Positions 1 to 8,353 of a DNA stretch of 50,414 nt are shown piece by piece. The position numbers were made by a program, and so were the translations under genes. Below the pieces are notes generated by a model, which did no database searches, was not told where the DNA came from, and saw only the letters and a list, made by a program, of their open reading frames with translations. The stretch is from Bryobacterales bacterium (GTDB lineage: Bacteria; Acidobacteriota; Terriglobia; Bryobacterales; Bryobacteraceae): the NCBI GenBank assembly GCA_026954325.1, contig JAIXKK010000014.1:1-50414 (forward strand). The letters run 5' to 3'. Numbering within the stretch: position 1 is the stretch's first letter; each line of letters begins with the position of its first letter.

Positions 1-193
1 GTCCGCGGGAAGGGGTGTCGCGGCCTTCGAGAAGATCGGAGGCGATGAAGGAGAGGTGGCCTTTGAGCGAATCCGGAGAGATGCGGTGGAAGGCGCTCGA
101 GACCGCCGGAGGCAGGTGCGCGGCAGTGGGCGGCTCCGCATAACAGAAGACAGCCGTGCACAAGGCCGTAATTACTGGGGTCCGGAAGGCCAT
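1..193 (-). CDS. M28-family metallopeptidase, N-terminal fragment (runs off the left edge)
   Basis: Reading the minus strand from the ATG at 193 gives an open frame to the window edge. It starts with a hydrophobic signal-like stretch (about residues 4-17) and then reads ISPDSLKGHLSFIASDLLEG followed by RDTPSRG. That pattern, a helix ending in ASD-LEGR-T-S-G, is the usual N-terminus of secreted Zn aminopeptidases of family M28, just before the PA-type insert. Only 64 residues are visible, so no metal ligand can be checked. It is probably an exported peptidase. The family call rests on this one motif; the start is the only ATG consistent with a signal peptide at the N-terminus. The 200 bp between it and the sulfatase holds no recognisable gene. 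Confidence 0.7.
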   Translation of the reverse strand, partial: MAFRTPVITALCTAVFCYAEPPTAAHLPPAVSSAFHRISPDSLKGHLSFIASDLLEGRDTPSRG

Positions 194-394
194 TGACCTA
201 TTCTACCCGCTTTCCCCGGATGCTCCGCCCGATGGAAGTGAGGGAGGGAAGGAGGCGGCGAGGGGACGAATCATCTCTTTTGGTTAGGACGGGCTATCAC
301 CGGAATTGGGTACGGCGGCTCATGACGGGAATCTCCATACCCTCGGTTTCTGTCTCCAAACGGACTTTACAGGAAAGGAGGTTACACCCTCCGT

Positions 395-1861
395 TCATCG
401 GTGAAGCGCGCCATCTTGGTCGCTCATCGCAGCCATTGGGCCGGTCCGGCTGTATTGCGTTAGTGTTTGCCGCGTCGTAGTCCGCCAGCGATCAAGTGGC
501 GGCGCCCCGGCTTGTTCGAAAAAACGTTTCAGGTCATTGCTCACCGCTCTCAACTGCTTCTGATACCTTGGATCGCCGCTCACGTCTTGTGTCTCGCCGG
601 CATCTGCCTCAAGATCAAATAACTCGCTCGGCCAACCGCCCACTCTGGCTACGTACTTGAGGTTCTCGGTCCGGATAGCCCTCGTATAACCATATTCGAA
701 ATAGAGCCGGTTTTGCCAACGCGGCTCCTTTCCTTGCAGAAAACCCACATAGCTCCGTCCTACCCTTTTATCGTCGTGCGGAGGAGTTATACCCAGGTAT
801 TCCAGAATCGTCGGAAAGTAGTCGTAGGAGGAAACCATCGGGGACAATACCTGGCCTGCCGGAATACGGCCAGGCTGATTCCAGATTAGCGGAACGCGGA
901 GTGATTCTTCGTACATGTTGAATGGCACCGTGCCATTTCCTTTGCCCCAGACCCCGTGGTGACCGCAGCAGTGCCCTTGATCCGCGGTGAAGACGATGAG
1001 AGTGTCATCGCGCAGGCCAAGTTCTTCCAGTCTTCTTAGAATTCTTCCGACATTTCGGTCTATGCCGGTCACAAGAGCCGCATAGGACCGCCGGCTGTCG
1101 GGGCTCAGAAAGTCTTTTCTCAAGGAGCCCATTTCCCACGGATTCATGGGCGCCTTCGGGAAGCACGCCGGGTCCGGCGTACTGTAGAAAGCCAGATCCT
1201 GCCCGGGCTGGAAATCATAAGGACTATGCGGAGCATCGAACGCCACCAGAAGATAGAAAGGAGTGCTCTTGTGTTTCTGCTGATCAAGAAATTCGAGTGC
1301 AAAATCGGCTTCAATATCAGTCTTGAATCCGGAGATCCTGGTTTGCGCGCCATTCCTGTAGAACAGTGGGTTATGGTACCCCCCGCCGCCCCAGAGGACC
1401 GTGGAAGACCAGTAACTGAAACCCTCCTGGGGCTTGTCATCTTCGCCCATGTGCCATTTGCCCGCCAACCCCAGTATGTAGCCTTGGTCCGCAAGGGCAT
1501 GGGGATAGGTCACAAGACCGGCCAGCCAACGCCGTCTCCCATCACCAACGCTGTCTTCGGGTCTGAGGAAGTCCTGCACGCCGTGGTGTGATGGTAGCCT
1601 CCCGGTCATATACGTCATGCGACTGGGGGAACAGACAGGCGTGCACGCAAAGGCGCGCGTGAAGCGTGCGCCCTCCGCCGCCAAGCCATCCAGGACAGGA
1701 GTGCGGATCTGTCCGCACCCACCGGCGCCCATCGCCCATGCGCCATGATCGTCCGTCATGAACATAATGACATTTGGCCTCTTGGCCGCTCCACGCCCCT
1801 GCCGTCCTACGAAGGGAGCAGCTATCGAGCCGGCTAACAATTGTCTTCGGTTAAGCTTCAA
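395..1861 (-). CDS. Tat-exported type I sulfatase (formylglycine-dependent)
   Basis: An arylsulfatase-family hydrolase of sulfate esters, about 488 residues, predicted to be exported. The start is placed at TTG 1861 because GAGG lies 7 nt upstream and the product then begins KLNRRQLLAGS, a twin-arginine signal. The frame stays open further upstream, but that part only shadows the end of the receptor gene. Visible motifs are the metal-binding MTDDHG (D37/D38), the maturation motif CSPSR at residues 77-81 where Cys77 would become formylglycine, and GKWHMG with the active-site Lys and His. The substrate cannot be told from sequence. It lies 25 bp downstream of the TonB-receptor stop on the same strand, so the two are probably co-transcribed, which fits import and processing of sulfated polymers. 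A maturase gene is not in the window. Confidence 0.9.
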   Translation of the reverse strand: MKLNRRQLLAGSIAAPFVGRQGRGAAKRPNVIMFMTDDHGAWAMGAGGCGQIRTPVLDGLAAEGARFTRAFACTPVCSPSRMTYMTGRLPSHHGVQDFLRPEDSVGDGRRRWLAGLVTYPHALADQGYILGLAGKWHMGEDDKPQEGFSYWSSTVLWGGGGYHNPLFYRNGAQTRISGFKTDIEADFALEFLDQQKHKSTPFYLLVAFDAPHSPYDFQPGQDLAFYSTPDPACFPKAPMNPWEMGSLRKDFLSPDSRRSYAALVTGIDRNVGRILRRLEELGLRDDTLIVFTADQGHCCGHHGVWGKGNGTVPFNMYEESLRVPLIWNQPGRIPAGQVLSPMVSSYDYFPTILEYLGITPPHDDKRVGRSYVGFLQGKEPRWQNRLYFEYGYTRAIRTENLKYVARVGGWPSELFDLEADAGETQDVSGDPRYQKQLRAVSNDLKRFFEQAGAPPLDRWRTTTRQTLTQYSRTGPMAAMSDQDGALHR

Positions 1862-1886
1862 GATCACACCTCGATGGCGTTCAGAA

Positions 1887-4800
1887 TCAGAACAGAAAAT
1901 GAAGCCCCAATTGAACGTCGCGGTTGGGCAAAGCGGTACTGCCGATTTTGCCGGCAATCGCCGTGCCAATTGTCGTGTTGGGCCTTCCAAAGTGTGCTGA
2001 GTTTGTTACGTTAAAGAATTCGCCCCTGAACTCCAGTGTCTTACCCTCCATCAATTGAAAGGTCCGGGAGGCCATGAAGTCCAGGTTAACCAATCCAGGC
2101 GCGCGGACTGAACCAGGCGCCGAGTTGCCAAACGTATACTGTGCCGGAACTTGAAAGCATGAGACATTGAACCAAACATCCACGCTCCTCATACCGGCGG
2201 GCAGGCCTCCATCGCAGACGCGGTTGGGCCTCTCGGAGGTGGTGGTGTTGGAGGGATTGGGTGAAGCCGTGAGGTCAACGGGAGGCCCGGTCTGTGCCAC
2301 GAATATGCCCCCCACCTCCCACCCGCCAAACAGCGCTCTCCCGAAACGTGATTTGCCGAGGAGCGTAGTGGGGCGGCCGACAGGAAGTTCGTAGATAACA
2401 CTGGTTACGAACCGCTGCCGAAGATCGAAAGCCGACGGACCCTTCTCCAGCCAGAAGGCGCGTGGGTTTTGCGCCATCGACCCGCCGAAGCCATCCTCAT
2501 AGCTCCGCACATTGTCGATCGAGTGGCTCCAGGAATAGTTCGCAAGCAATGAAAAGCCCGCGTGGAACCGCCGTTGGAACGTGGCCTGAAGTGCGTGGTA
2601 GGTAGCGTGCGCGAATGGTCCTTGAAAAACAATCGAGCCAAACGCGGGAAAAGGCCGGCGAGGATTGATGGCGCCAGGTCCCGGCGGAGGCGCATTCGCG
2701 TCCAGGTCGCCGGTTAAGTGCGTTGTGCCCGATCCCACATACGCCAGCGTCAGTACCCCTTGCCCCGGCAGTTCGCGCTGAACGCTCGCGTTCCATTGGT
2801 AGACCGTAGTGATCGGGAATTCCGCCGCCAGCGAGAATCCGCCTGGGTTCCGTGCGTTCTTCGGATCGAGCGTGTTCTCCGGGAAGCCCTTGGCCAGCAC
2901 CAGCGCCGAACTCGGATCCGTAATCGTCGAAGGAAAACTGATGCTCAGAAAGTATGGTGGGTTCAGTGCACCGCTCGCACCGATTGCCTGATATCCCAAC
3001 GCTCCATAGAAAATCCCAACCGCGCTGCGTATAACGGTCTTGGGCGTCGCCTGATAGGCCAGTCCGAGACGCGGCGCCAGATTGTTCTTGTCGAGCCTGG
3101 AGAACGTACGGGAAAGAATGCTGCCGCTTCGCGCTGGCACAATCGTGCCGTTCGTCGGGCTGGCGGGATTGAGGTCGAAGTTGCCCATCCTGTTGTCACG
3201 CTCTCGAAGCGGCGTCGCCAGATCATAGCGCAAGCCCAGATTCAGCGTAAGATTTCGGGAGACCCGCCAGATGTCCTCGATGAAAATGCCGTAATATTGG
3301 CGGCGGAAAAATCCTACTAGCGGCGTTGCCAAAGTGGCGCTAGTCGTTTGCCCCAGCAACATATCCGCAAGAGCCGACCCGCCGCTCCCGGAGCGGGCCG
3401 TAAAGCCTCCGCTGAAAGCAAACGCTCCACGGTCGCTATTCGCCGTATTGTTCAGGTCACGGTTGTATACGAATTGCCCGCCGAACTTCACCGCATGTGC
3501 GCCATGGGTCCACGAAAGGCTCTCGTTCAGCTGAAACACTTGCGAAAGCTTCTGATTCGGCGTGATGGTCACATCGCCGAGTTGGGAGTACCCCGTCACT
3601 GTAATTTGCGGGAGGCCCACTAATCCGGGCCGCCGCGGGATACCGTTGAATCCGAACTGCGTGAACAATGGCTCGCTCTCCGGAGCAAGCCGGTTCGATC
3701 CATTGTGCACATAACCCGCGTGGAATTCGCTTATGAAGACTGGAGAAAAAATATGCGTTTCGCTGGCCACCAGGGAATACGCATCCACAGGGATCCGGAG
3801 CGGATAGTAGTTCGATGACGGTCCTCCATTGCCAGGCGAAGCGAACACGCTGCCCGTGTTCGACTGACCGGTTCCCCGGCTGAAGCGCACAAACGAACTG
3901 TCGTGGTTGCCGAGATGCTGATCGGACCTGAAGTCGATCTCATCCGCATTCCTAGTTGTCGCGACATTAGAAATGAAGTTGTTGGCGGCGCCGGGAACAT
4001 TCGGCGCCGGGTACAAGGCGGCCAGTTTGGCGCCCACCGGATCCAACCGGCTCGCCGGGATCGTGTTGCTGGGAAACTGCTGACGAACGCCGTTCACTAC
4101 GTTCAGAGGATCATATATCGCTCCGGCGCCGAAGTTGCCTTGCGCCATCCCCGGCAGCGGAACCGTCGTCGCCACCGTCGAGGGCCTGTTTTGCCGGGTG
4201 CCATCATAGCTCACAAAGAAGAACACGCGATCCCGGATGATCCTCCCGCCCACCGTCCCTCCGAACTCGTTTTGCCGGAGCGGCGCGCGCCTAAGTCCGG
4301 CCCGATTGGCAAAAAAATCGTTTGCGTCCAATACGTTGTTACGGAGGAATTCGAAGGCGCTCCCGTGCAGCGCATTAGTTCCAGACTTGATCGACGCGCT
4401 AATCACGCCCCCTGCCGCCTGCCCGTATTCCGCGCTATAATTCGCCGTTTCGACCTTGAATTCCTGTAAGGCGTCGATTGAGGGCTTTAACGCACTCACC
4501 GTGGCCGTGTCGATCCCCATGATTCGGTTGAGATTGTCGATCCCGTCCAACTGGATGGAATTTTGGAACGTCCGGCTACCGTTCAGGTTGAATCCGTTCG
4601 TGGCGCGCGAGTAAGAATCCGGAACGGCTCCCGCTCCAAGCACAATCAACTGGGCGTAGTCTCTGCCGTTCAGCGGGAGCGTCACAATTGTCTTGTTCTC
4701 GATTTGTTGCGAAAGCGACGAGGTCGCTGCATCCAAAAGCGGGGCCCCGCCCACCACGCTCACGCTCTCAGTGATGGTCCCGAGTTGCAGGGCAAAGTCG

Positions 4801-5123
4801 ATACGCGCCACTTGGTCTACATCCAGTTTCACTGCGGGACGCGTGACCGTCTGAAACCCCTTTGACTCTACGGAGATGTTGTAATCGCCCGGTTGCAAGA
4901 ACGGGATGGTGTAGAATCCCCGCTCGTTCGTGCTGGTTGTGGTCCGCGCGCCCGTCCTCATGTTCAGCACCGTTACGCCCGCCTCGGGGACTGCGGTGCC
5001 GCCTGGGTCGGTGATCTGCCCGGAAACCGTCGCCCTTTGGCAAAGCGCCACCCGCGGGAGCAGACAGATCATGAGAACGGCAGAGCCTAGAATTCTGCCG
5101 CGTTTCGATTTCTCGCTAGTCAT
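1887..5123 (-). CDS. Oar-like TonB-dependent outer-membrane receptor with carboxypeptidase-regulatory-like domain
   Basis: A 1,078-residue outer-membrane protein. Residues 1-30 form a signal peptide (hydrophobic LGSAVLMICLLPRVALC). About 30-115 is a carboxypeptidase-regulatory-like beta-sandwich (VSGQITDPGGTAVPEAGVTV, then GFYTIPFLQPGDYNISV). A plug domain follows (LPLNGRDYAQL, about 150), and the rest is a long beta-barrel with many alternating aromatic strands ending in the terminal Phe of LGLHFLF. This architecture is typical of the expanded Oar/TonB receptor families of Acidobacteria, which are thought to take up oligosaccharides or peptides. The start ATG has AAGGGAG about 7 nt upstream. 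It is divergent from the membrane regulator at 5307 and upstream of the sulfatase, suggesting a substrate-uptake locus. Substrate is unknown. Confidence 0.88.
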   Translation of the reverse strand: MTSEKSKRGRILGSAVLMICLLPRVALCQRATVSGQITDPGGTAVPEAGVTVLNMRTGARTTTSTNERGFYTIPFLQPGDYNISVESKGFQTVTRPAVKLDVDQVARIDFALQLGTITESVSVVGGAPLLDAATSSLSQQIENKTIVTLPLNGRDYAQLIVLGAGAVPDSYSRATNGFNLNGSRTFQNSIQLDGIDNLNRIMGIDTATVSALKPSIDALQEFKVETANYSAEYGQAAGGVISASIKSGTNALHGSAFEFLRNNVLDANDFFANRAGLRRAPLRQNEFGGTVGGRIIRDRVFFFVSYDGTRQNRPSTVATTVPLPGMAQGNFGAGAIYDPLNVVNGVRQQFPSNTIPASRLDPVGAKLAALYPAPNVPGAANNFISNVATTRNADEIDFRSDQHLGNHDSSFVRFSRGTGQSNTGSVFASPGNGGPSSNYYPLRIPVDAYSLVASETHIFSPVFISEFHAGYVHNGSNRLAPESEPLFTQFGFNGIPRRPGLVGLPQITVTGYSQLGDVTITPNQKLSQVFQLNESLSWTHGAHAVKFGGQFVYNRDLNNTANSDRGAFAFSGGFTARSGSGGSALADMLLGQTTSATLATPLVGFFRRQYYGIFIEDIWRVSRNLTLNLGLRYDLATPLRERDNRMGNFDLNPASPTNGTIVPARSGSILSRTFSRLDKNNLAPRLGLAYQATPKTVIRSAVGIFYGALGYQAIGASGALNPPYFLSISFPSTITDPSSALVLAKGFPENTLDPKNARNPGGFSLAAEFPITTVYQWNASVQRELPGQGVLTLAYVGSGTTHLTGDLDANAPPPGPGAINPRRPFPAFGSIVFQGPFAHATYHALQATFQRRFHAGFSLLANYSWSHSIDNVRSYEDGFGGSMAQNPRAFWLEKGPSAFDLRQRFVTSVIYELPVGRPTTLLGKSRFGRALFGGWEVGGIFVAQTGPPVDLTASPNPSNTTTSERPNRVCDGGLPAGMRSVDVWFNVSCFQVPAQYTFGNSAPGSVRAPGLVNLDFMASRTFQLMEGKTLEFRGEFFNVTNSAHFGRPNTTIGTAIAGKIGSTALPNRDVQLGLHFLF

Positions 5124-5292
5124 AAGTATCTCCCTTGAACCCTCTTGAACCCATATCGCAACGGAATATTCCCACCGCCACTCCGTGCTGGTCCAGTCGT
5201 TCCGATGTCGCTTTCACGTCGCCGCATAGCCCATTCATAATTCAGCAGTTCCCGCAGAATGTTCCGTGCTTCATAGCTTCTCCACCGAAGGG

Positions 5293-5298
5293 TATAAT
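5293..5298 (+). promoter_or_regulatory. -10 box (TATAAT) for the leaderless-looking regulator gene
   Basis: TATAAT at 5293-5298 ends 8 nt before the ATG at 5307, so transcription should begin at or next to the start codon. TTCATA at 5270-5275 is a possible -35 with a 17-bp spacer. No Shine-Dalgarno sequence lies between them. Inferred from spacing only. Confidence 0.6.
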
Positions 5299-5306
5299 GG
5301 GCTGCA

Positions 5307-7544
5307 ATGTCAAGGGAGTGCCGTGCATCCGAGGGGATCTTCCGCTTCGGAATGTTCGAATTGGATATCGAATCTCGCCGCCTCTATAAGAGAGGGGTCC
5401 GCTTGAAGTTGACCGGTCAGCCGGTGGAAATCCTCCTTGCGCTCCTCGAAAGACCAGGCGCGATAGTGCCGCGGGAGGAACTGCGGCGGCGGCTCTGGCC
5501 GGGCAACCTGCACGTCGAGTTCGATACCAATCTGAATAAGGTGGTCAATCGCCTCAGGCTCACCATCGGCGACTCCCCAACGCGCCCCGCATTCTTTGAG
5601 ACGATCCCTGGCCGCGGATATCGCTTTATCGCGCCCGTCGAGAAAATCAATCCCGCGATAGCAGAGATCACTTCCATACCCGACCTCCCGTCCGCCGCCC
5701 CCAATCCCCTGGGAAGTGGAGGCTCAGCTTTGCCGGCTCACCAGCGAGTTCCGCGAGGAGGGCGGCTCTACATTTTGAGCGCCATCGTCGTCGCGGCGGC
5801 TACACTGGCGATTGGCCTTTGGCCGCGCTCACACCCCTTCCCCGGGAAGCCGCCAAACACGCGGTCCGCCCCTCTCACCGCCTATCTTGGCCGCGAGATG
5901 TCCCCCTCGTTTTCTCCCGACGGAAATAGGGTAGCCTTCGCATGGGACGGCGAAGGCCGGGACAATCTCGACATTTACACTCTGACAATCGGCGCGGCTT
6001 GGCCGTTTCGCCTCACCAAGGATTCAGCCAGGGAGTACGGCCCGGCGTGGTCGCCCGACGGGAAGTGGATCGCCTACTTGCGGGATTTAGAGGTTGGTTA
6101 CTCTGCCGTGATGCTGGCGGCAAGCGATGGCAGATCCATGCGTGAGGTGCATCGAATTCACTCGCCCCCTACTGGCTACTGGTCGAATTCGGTTTGCGGC
6201 CGTGCCTTGGCGTGGAGCCGGAACGGAAAGTACCTGGTGGTGCCGGACAGGGAGGCTCCGGAGGAACCCGATGCGCTTTATGCTGTCGCTGTTGCGAACG
6301 GTTCCGCGCGGCGCATCACTCAACCGTCCCCCGATGGGCGGGGCCTTGCCTCGCCTGCGTTTTCTCCCGACGGCCGGTGGCTTGCCTTTGCGGGAGGTGT
6401 CGTTATTGATACGGCAACGCAGGTTTGGGTAGCACCTGTTTCCGACGATGTGATTCTACAAGGGACGCCGCGCAATGTGCCGGTGGCATCTGATTGGATC
6501 GACAGTTTCGATTGGGCGGCGGATGGAAAGGATCTCCTGATATCCGCCGCGCCTGCGCTTGATGCTAGCCGAAATTTGTATCGAGTCCCCGTGTTCCACA
6601 CGGGGTCGCCCACACCGGTGCCTGGATCCGCGCCAGATAGCCTGCAACCGTCAATCTCCCGTGGCGGCTCACGGCTTATCTATTCTCACCAGGATTTTCG
6701 TTCCGCGAGTGTCAGCCGAATACGGGTGACCGGAACCGGACAAACAGCGGGAAGAGCAGAGCGCCTCGTAACCTCGACGAGCAGGAACATGGGTGCTGAT
6801 ATCTCACCCGATGGAGAATTCATCGCGTACCGATCCTTGCGTTCCGGTGTGCCCGCTGTTTGGATGTCGAGGATCGGCGATCTGAAGACACGCCGGATGA
6901 GTCCCAGCGGTGCGCCGGGCGCGGGATACCCGGCTTGGTCGGGCGACGGAAAGTGGATAGCCATGCAGGTCAGCGGAAACTCTGGTTCATTGGATATCTA
7001 CCTGACGAGTGTAGATGGAGAACACCACCGATGGTTGACCGGAGACGGGGCGCGCAATCAATTCCCAACGTGGTCGCGAGATGGGAAGTGGATCTATTAC
7101 AGTTCTATTCGAACAGGCCGATTCCAGATCTGGAAAATGCCGGCGGACGGAGGAACTGCGGTCCAAGTCACTCGTGACGGAGGCTCCTGTCTGAAAGAGT
7201 CCGCCGACGGCAAACGTTACTTTGTCGGCGTCGGAGTCCGCACGCCAATATTGGTCGGCATGCCTGCCGGTGGCGGTAAAACGCAGGTTGTAGTCGGGCC
7301 AATCGCGAGCCCTTGTTCGTATGTAGTCGCTTCCACGGGCATCTACTTCTTACCGCCGCGGCGGCCGGACGGGACATCTGAGCCGCGGTTTTACGACTTG
7401 GCTACGGGCGCCGTTCACGCGGTGATGACGTCAACCCGGCCCGTCGATACCGGACTGAGCCTCTCATCTGATGAGACAATGTTGGTGTTCACGCAGATTG
7501 ACCAGGACGAGAGCACGCTGATTCTGATGGATGGCTTCCGTTGA
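5307..7544 (+). CDS. Membrane-anchored winged-helix regulator with WD40-like (TolB/PD40) propeller
   Basis: A one-component, CadC/ToxR-style transcription regulator of 745 residues. Residues about 11-112 form an OmpR/PhoB-type winged helix (VRLKLTGQPVEILLALLERP, then the recognition region NLNKVVNRLRLTIGD and the wing GRGYRFIAPV). A single membrane span lies at about 154-172, so the DNA-binding domain is cytoplasmic and the rest periplasmic. The C-terminal two thirds hold repeated PD40 blades (SPSFSPDGNRVAFAW, GPAWSPDGKWIAYLR, SPAFSPDGRWLAFAG, FPTWSRDGKWIYYSS), probably a sensing beta-propeller. Such proteins are abundant in Acidobacteria. It is divergent from the TonB receptor and may control it; this is inferred from position. 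The start is the ATG just after TATAAT. Confidence 0.88.
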   Translation: MSRECRASEGIFRFGMFELDIESRRLYKRGVRLKLTGQPVEILLALLERPGAIVPREELRRRLWPGNLHVEFDTNLNKVVNRLRLTIGDSPTRPAFFETIPGRGYRFIAPVEKINPAIAEITSIPDLPSAAPNPLGSGGSALPAHQRVPRGGRLYILSAIVVAAATLAIGLWPRSHPFPGKPPNTRSAPLTAYLGREMSPSFSPDGNRVAFAWDGEGRDNLDIYTLTIGAAWPFRLTKDSAREYGPAWSPDGKWIAYLRDLEVGYSAVMLAASDGRSMREVHRIHSPPTGYWSNSVCGRALAWSRNGKYLVVPDREAPEEPDALYAVAVANGSARRITQPSPDGRGLASPAFSPDGRWLAFAGGVVIDTATQVWVAPVSDDVILQGTPRNVPVASDWIDSFDWAADGKDLLISAAPALDASRNLYRVPVFHTGSPTPVPGSAPDSLQPSISRGGSRLIYSHQDFRSASVSRIRVTGTGQTAGRAERLVTSTSRNMGADISPDGEFIAYRSLRSGVPAVWMSRIGDLKTRRMSPSGAPGAGYPAWSGDGKWIAMQVSGNSGSLDIYLTSVDGEHHRWLTGDGARNQFPTWSRDGKWIYYSSIRTGRFQIWKMPADGGTAVQVTRDGGSCLKESADGKRYFVGVGVRTPILVGMPAGGGKTQVVVGPIASPCSYVVASTGIYFLPPRRPDGTSEPRFYDLATGAVHAVMTSTRPVDTGLSLSSDETMLVFTQIDQDESTLILMDGFR

Positions 7545-7697
7545 TTATGCTGCGCGAGCGGTGAGACTACGCATACACAGGCGCAGATCCTGGGGTTCGT
7601 CCGGCAGAAGGCTAAGTGGTTATTCCGGCGGGAGTAAGCGCCGGTTTAGGAAACAGCGGCGCCGGACGCCGCGTCCAATAAGTTGGGAGGGCTCGAG

Positions 7698-8018
7698 ATG
7701 ACGGATTGGCTCGAAGAGGGAGACCGCGCTCGCCGGGCTGGCCGGTTTGCGACGGCGGAGGAAGCATACCGCAAGGCAATTGAAGCAGCCAGCCGGAATT
7801 TGCCGTCCGGGACTTACGGGAGCGAACATCTGCCGCTGGCGGAAGCCGAGGTGAAAATGGGGCGGCTGTATGAAACCCTGGGTCGTCCAAGGGCGGCTGA
7901 AGCGCATTATCGCGAGGCCTTGCGTATCTTTTCGAACGTGCAGGGGGATGAATATTTTGAACTCGCCCTGGCGCGAGACCGTGTCGCCGTGCCCGAGACG
8001 GAAGGGGCTTCGGCGTAA
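7698..8018 (+). CDS. Small tetratricopeptide-repeat (TPR) protein
   Basis: A 106-residue, mostly helical soluble protein. It shows two TPR-like units: DRARRAGRFATAEEAYRKAI near residues 8-27 and VKMGRLYETLGRPRAAEAHY, running on into REALRIF, at about 51-77. Both have the usual small-residue and Tyr/Ala spacing, and the intervening LPSGTYGSEH segment is typical of the Sel1/TPR-12 style. No signal peptide or catalytic motif is visible. ATG 7698 is chosen because GGGAGG at 7685-7690 lies 7 nt upstream. It precedes the dehydratase by 35 bp and may share its transcript. TPRs mediate protein contacts; the partner is unknown. Confidence 0.65.
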   Translation: MTDWLEEGDRARRAGRFATAEEAYRKAIEAASRNLPSGTYGSEHLPLAEAEVKMGRLYETLGRPRAAEAHYREALRIFSNVQGDEYFELALARDRVAVPETEGASA

Positions 8019-8053
8019 CCGTTTCGTTGGGCCATTTCTGAGAAGATGGAAAA

Positions 8054-8353
8054 ATGCCCCATGACGGAAAGCTCTCCGAGGAGGAGATCGCCACATCTCT
8101 GCATACCCTGCCCGGTTGGGAAGTAAGGGCGGGAAAGCTTCACAAAGAGTATCGTTTCCCGGATTTCGCGCACGCGATGGGATTCATGGTCACTTCGGCC
8201 TTTGCCATCGAAGCGATGAATCATCATCCGGAGTGGTTCAATGTCTACAACAGGGTAACCGTGGACCTGATCAGTCACGACGCGGGCGGAATCACACAGC
8301 GGGATGTCCGGCTGGCGGCGAAACTGGAAGAAACCGCCAAGAGGATGTCGTGA
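8054..8353 (+). CDS. Pterin-4a-carbinolamine dehydratase (4a-hydroxytetrahydrobiopterin dehydratase)
   Basis: A 99-residue cytoplasmic enzyme of the PCD/DCoH family, which dehydrates 4a-hydroxytetrahydropterin and so regenerates the cofactor used by aromatic amino acid hydroxylases. The family signature is clear: the motif MNHHPEWFNVYNRVTVDLIS holds the paired catalytic histidines and the HPEW-x3-Y-x2-V core, followed by the C-terminal D-x-LA-x-LE helix. The length is normal for the family. No phenylalanine hydroxylase or folate gene is adjacent; related proteins also act in molybdopterin or carboxysome contexts, so the physiological role here is open. The TGA stop overlaps the GTG start of the next gene (GTGA), implying translational coupling to the serine hydrolase. 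Confidence 0.9.
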   Translation: MPHDGKLSEEEIATSLHTLPGWEVRAGKLHKEYRFPDFAHAMGFMVTSAFAIEAMNHHPEWFNVYNRVTVDLISHDAGGITQRDVRLAAKLEETAKRMS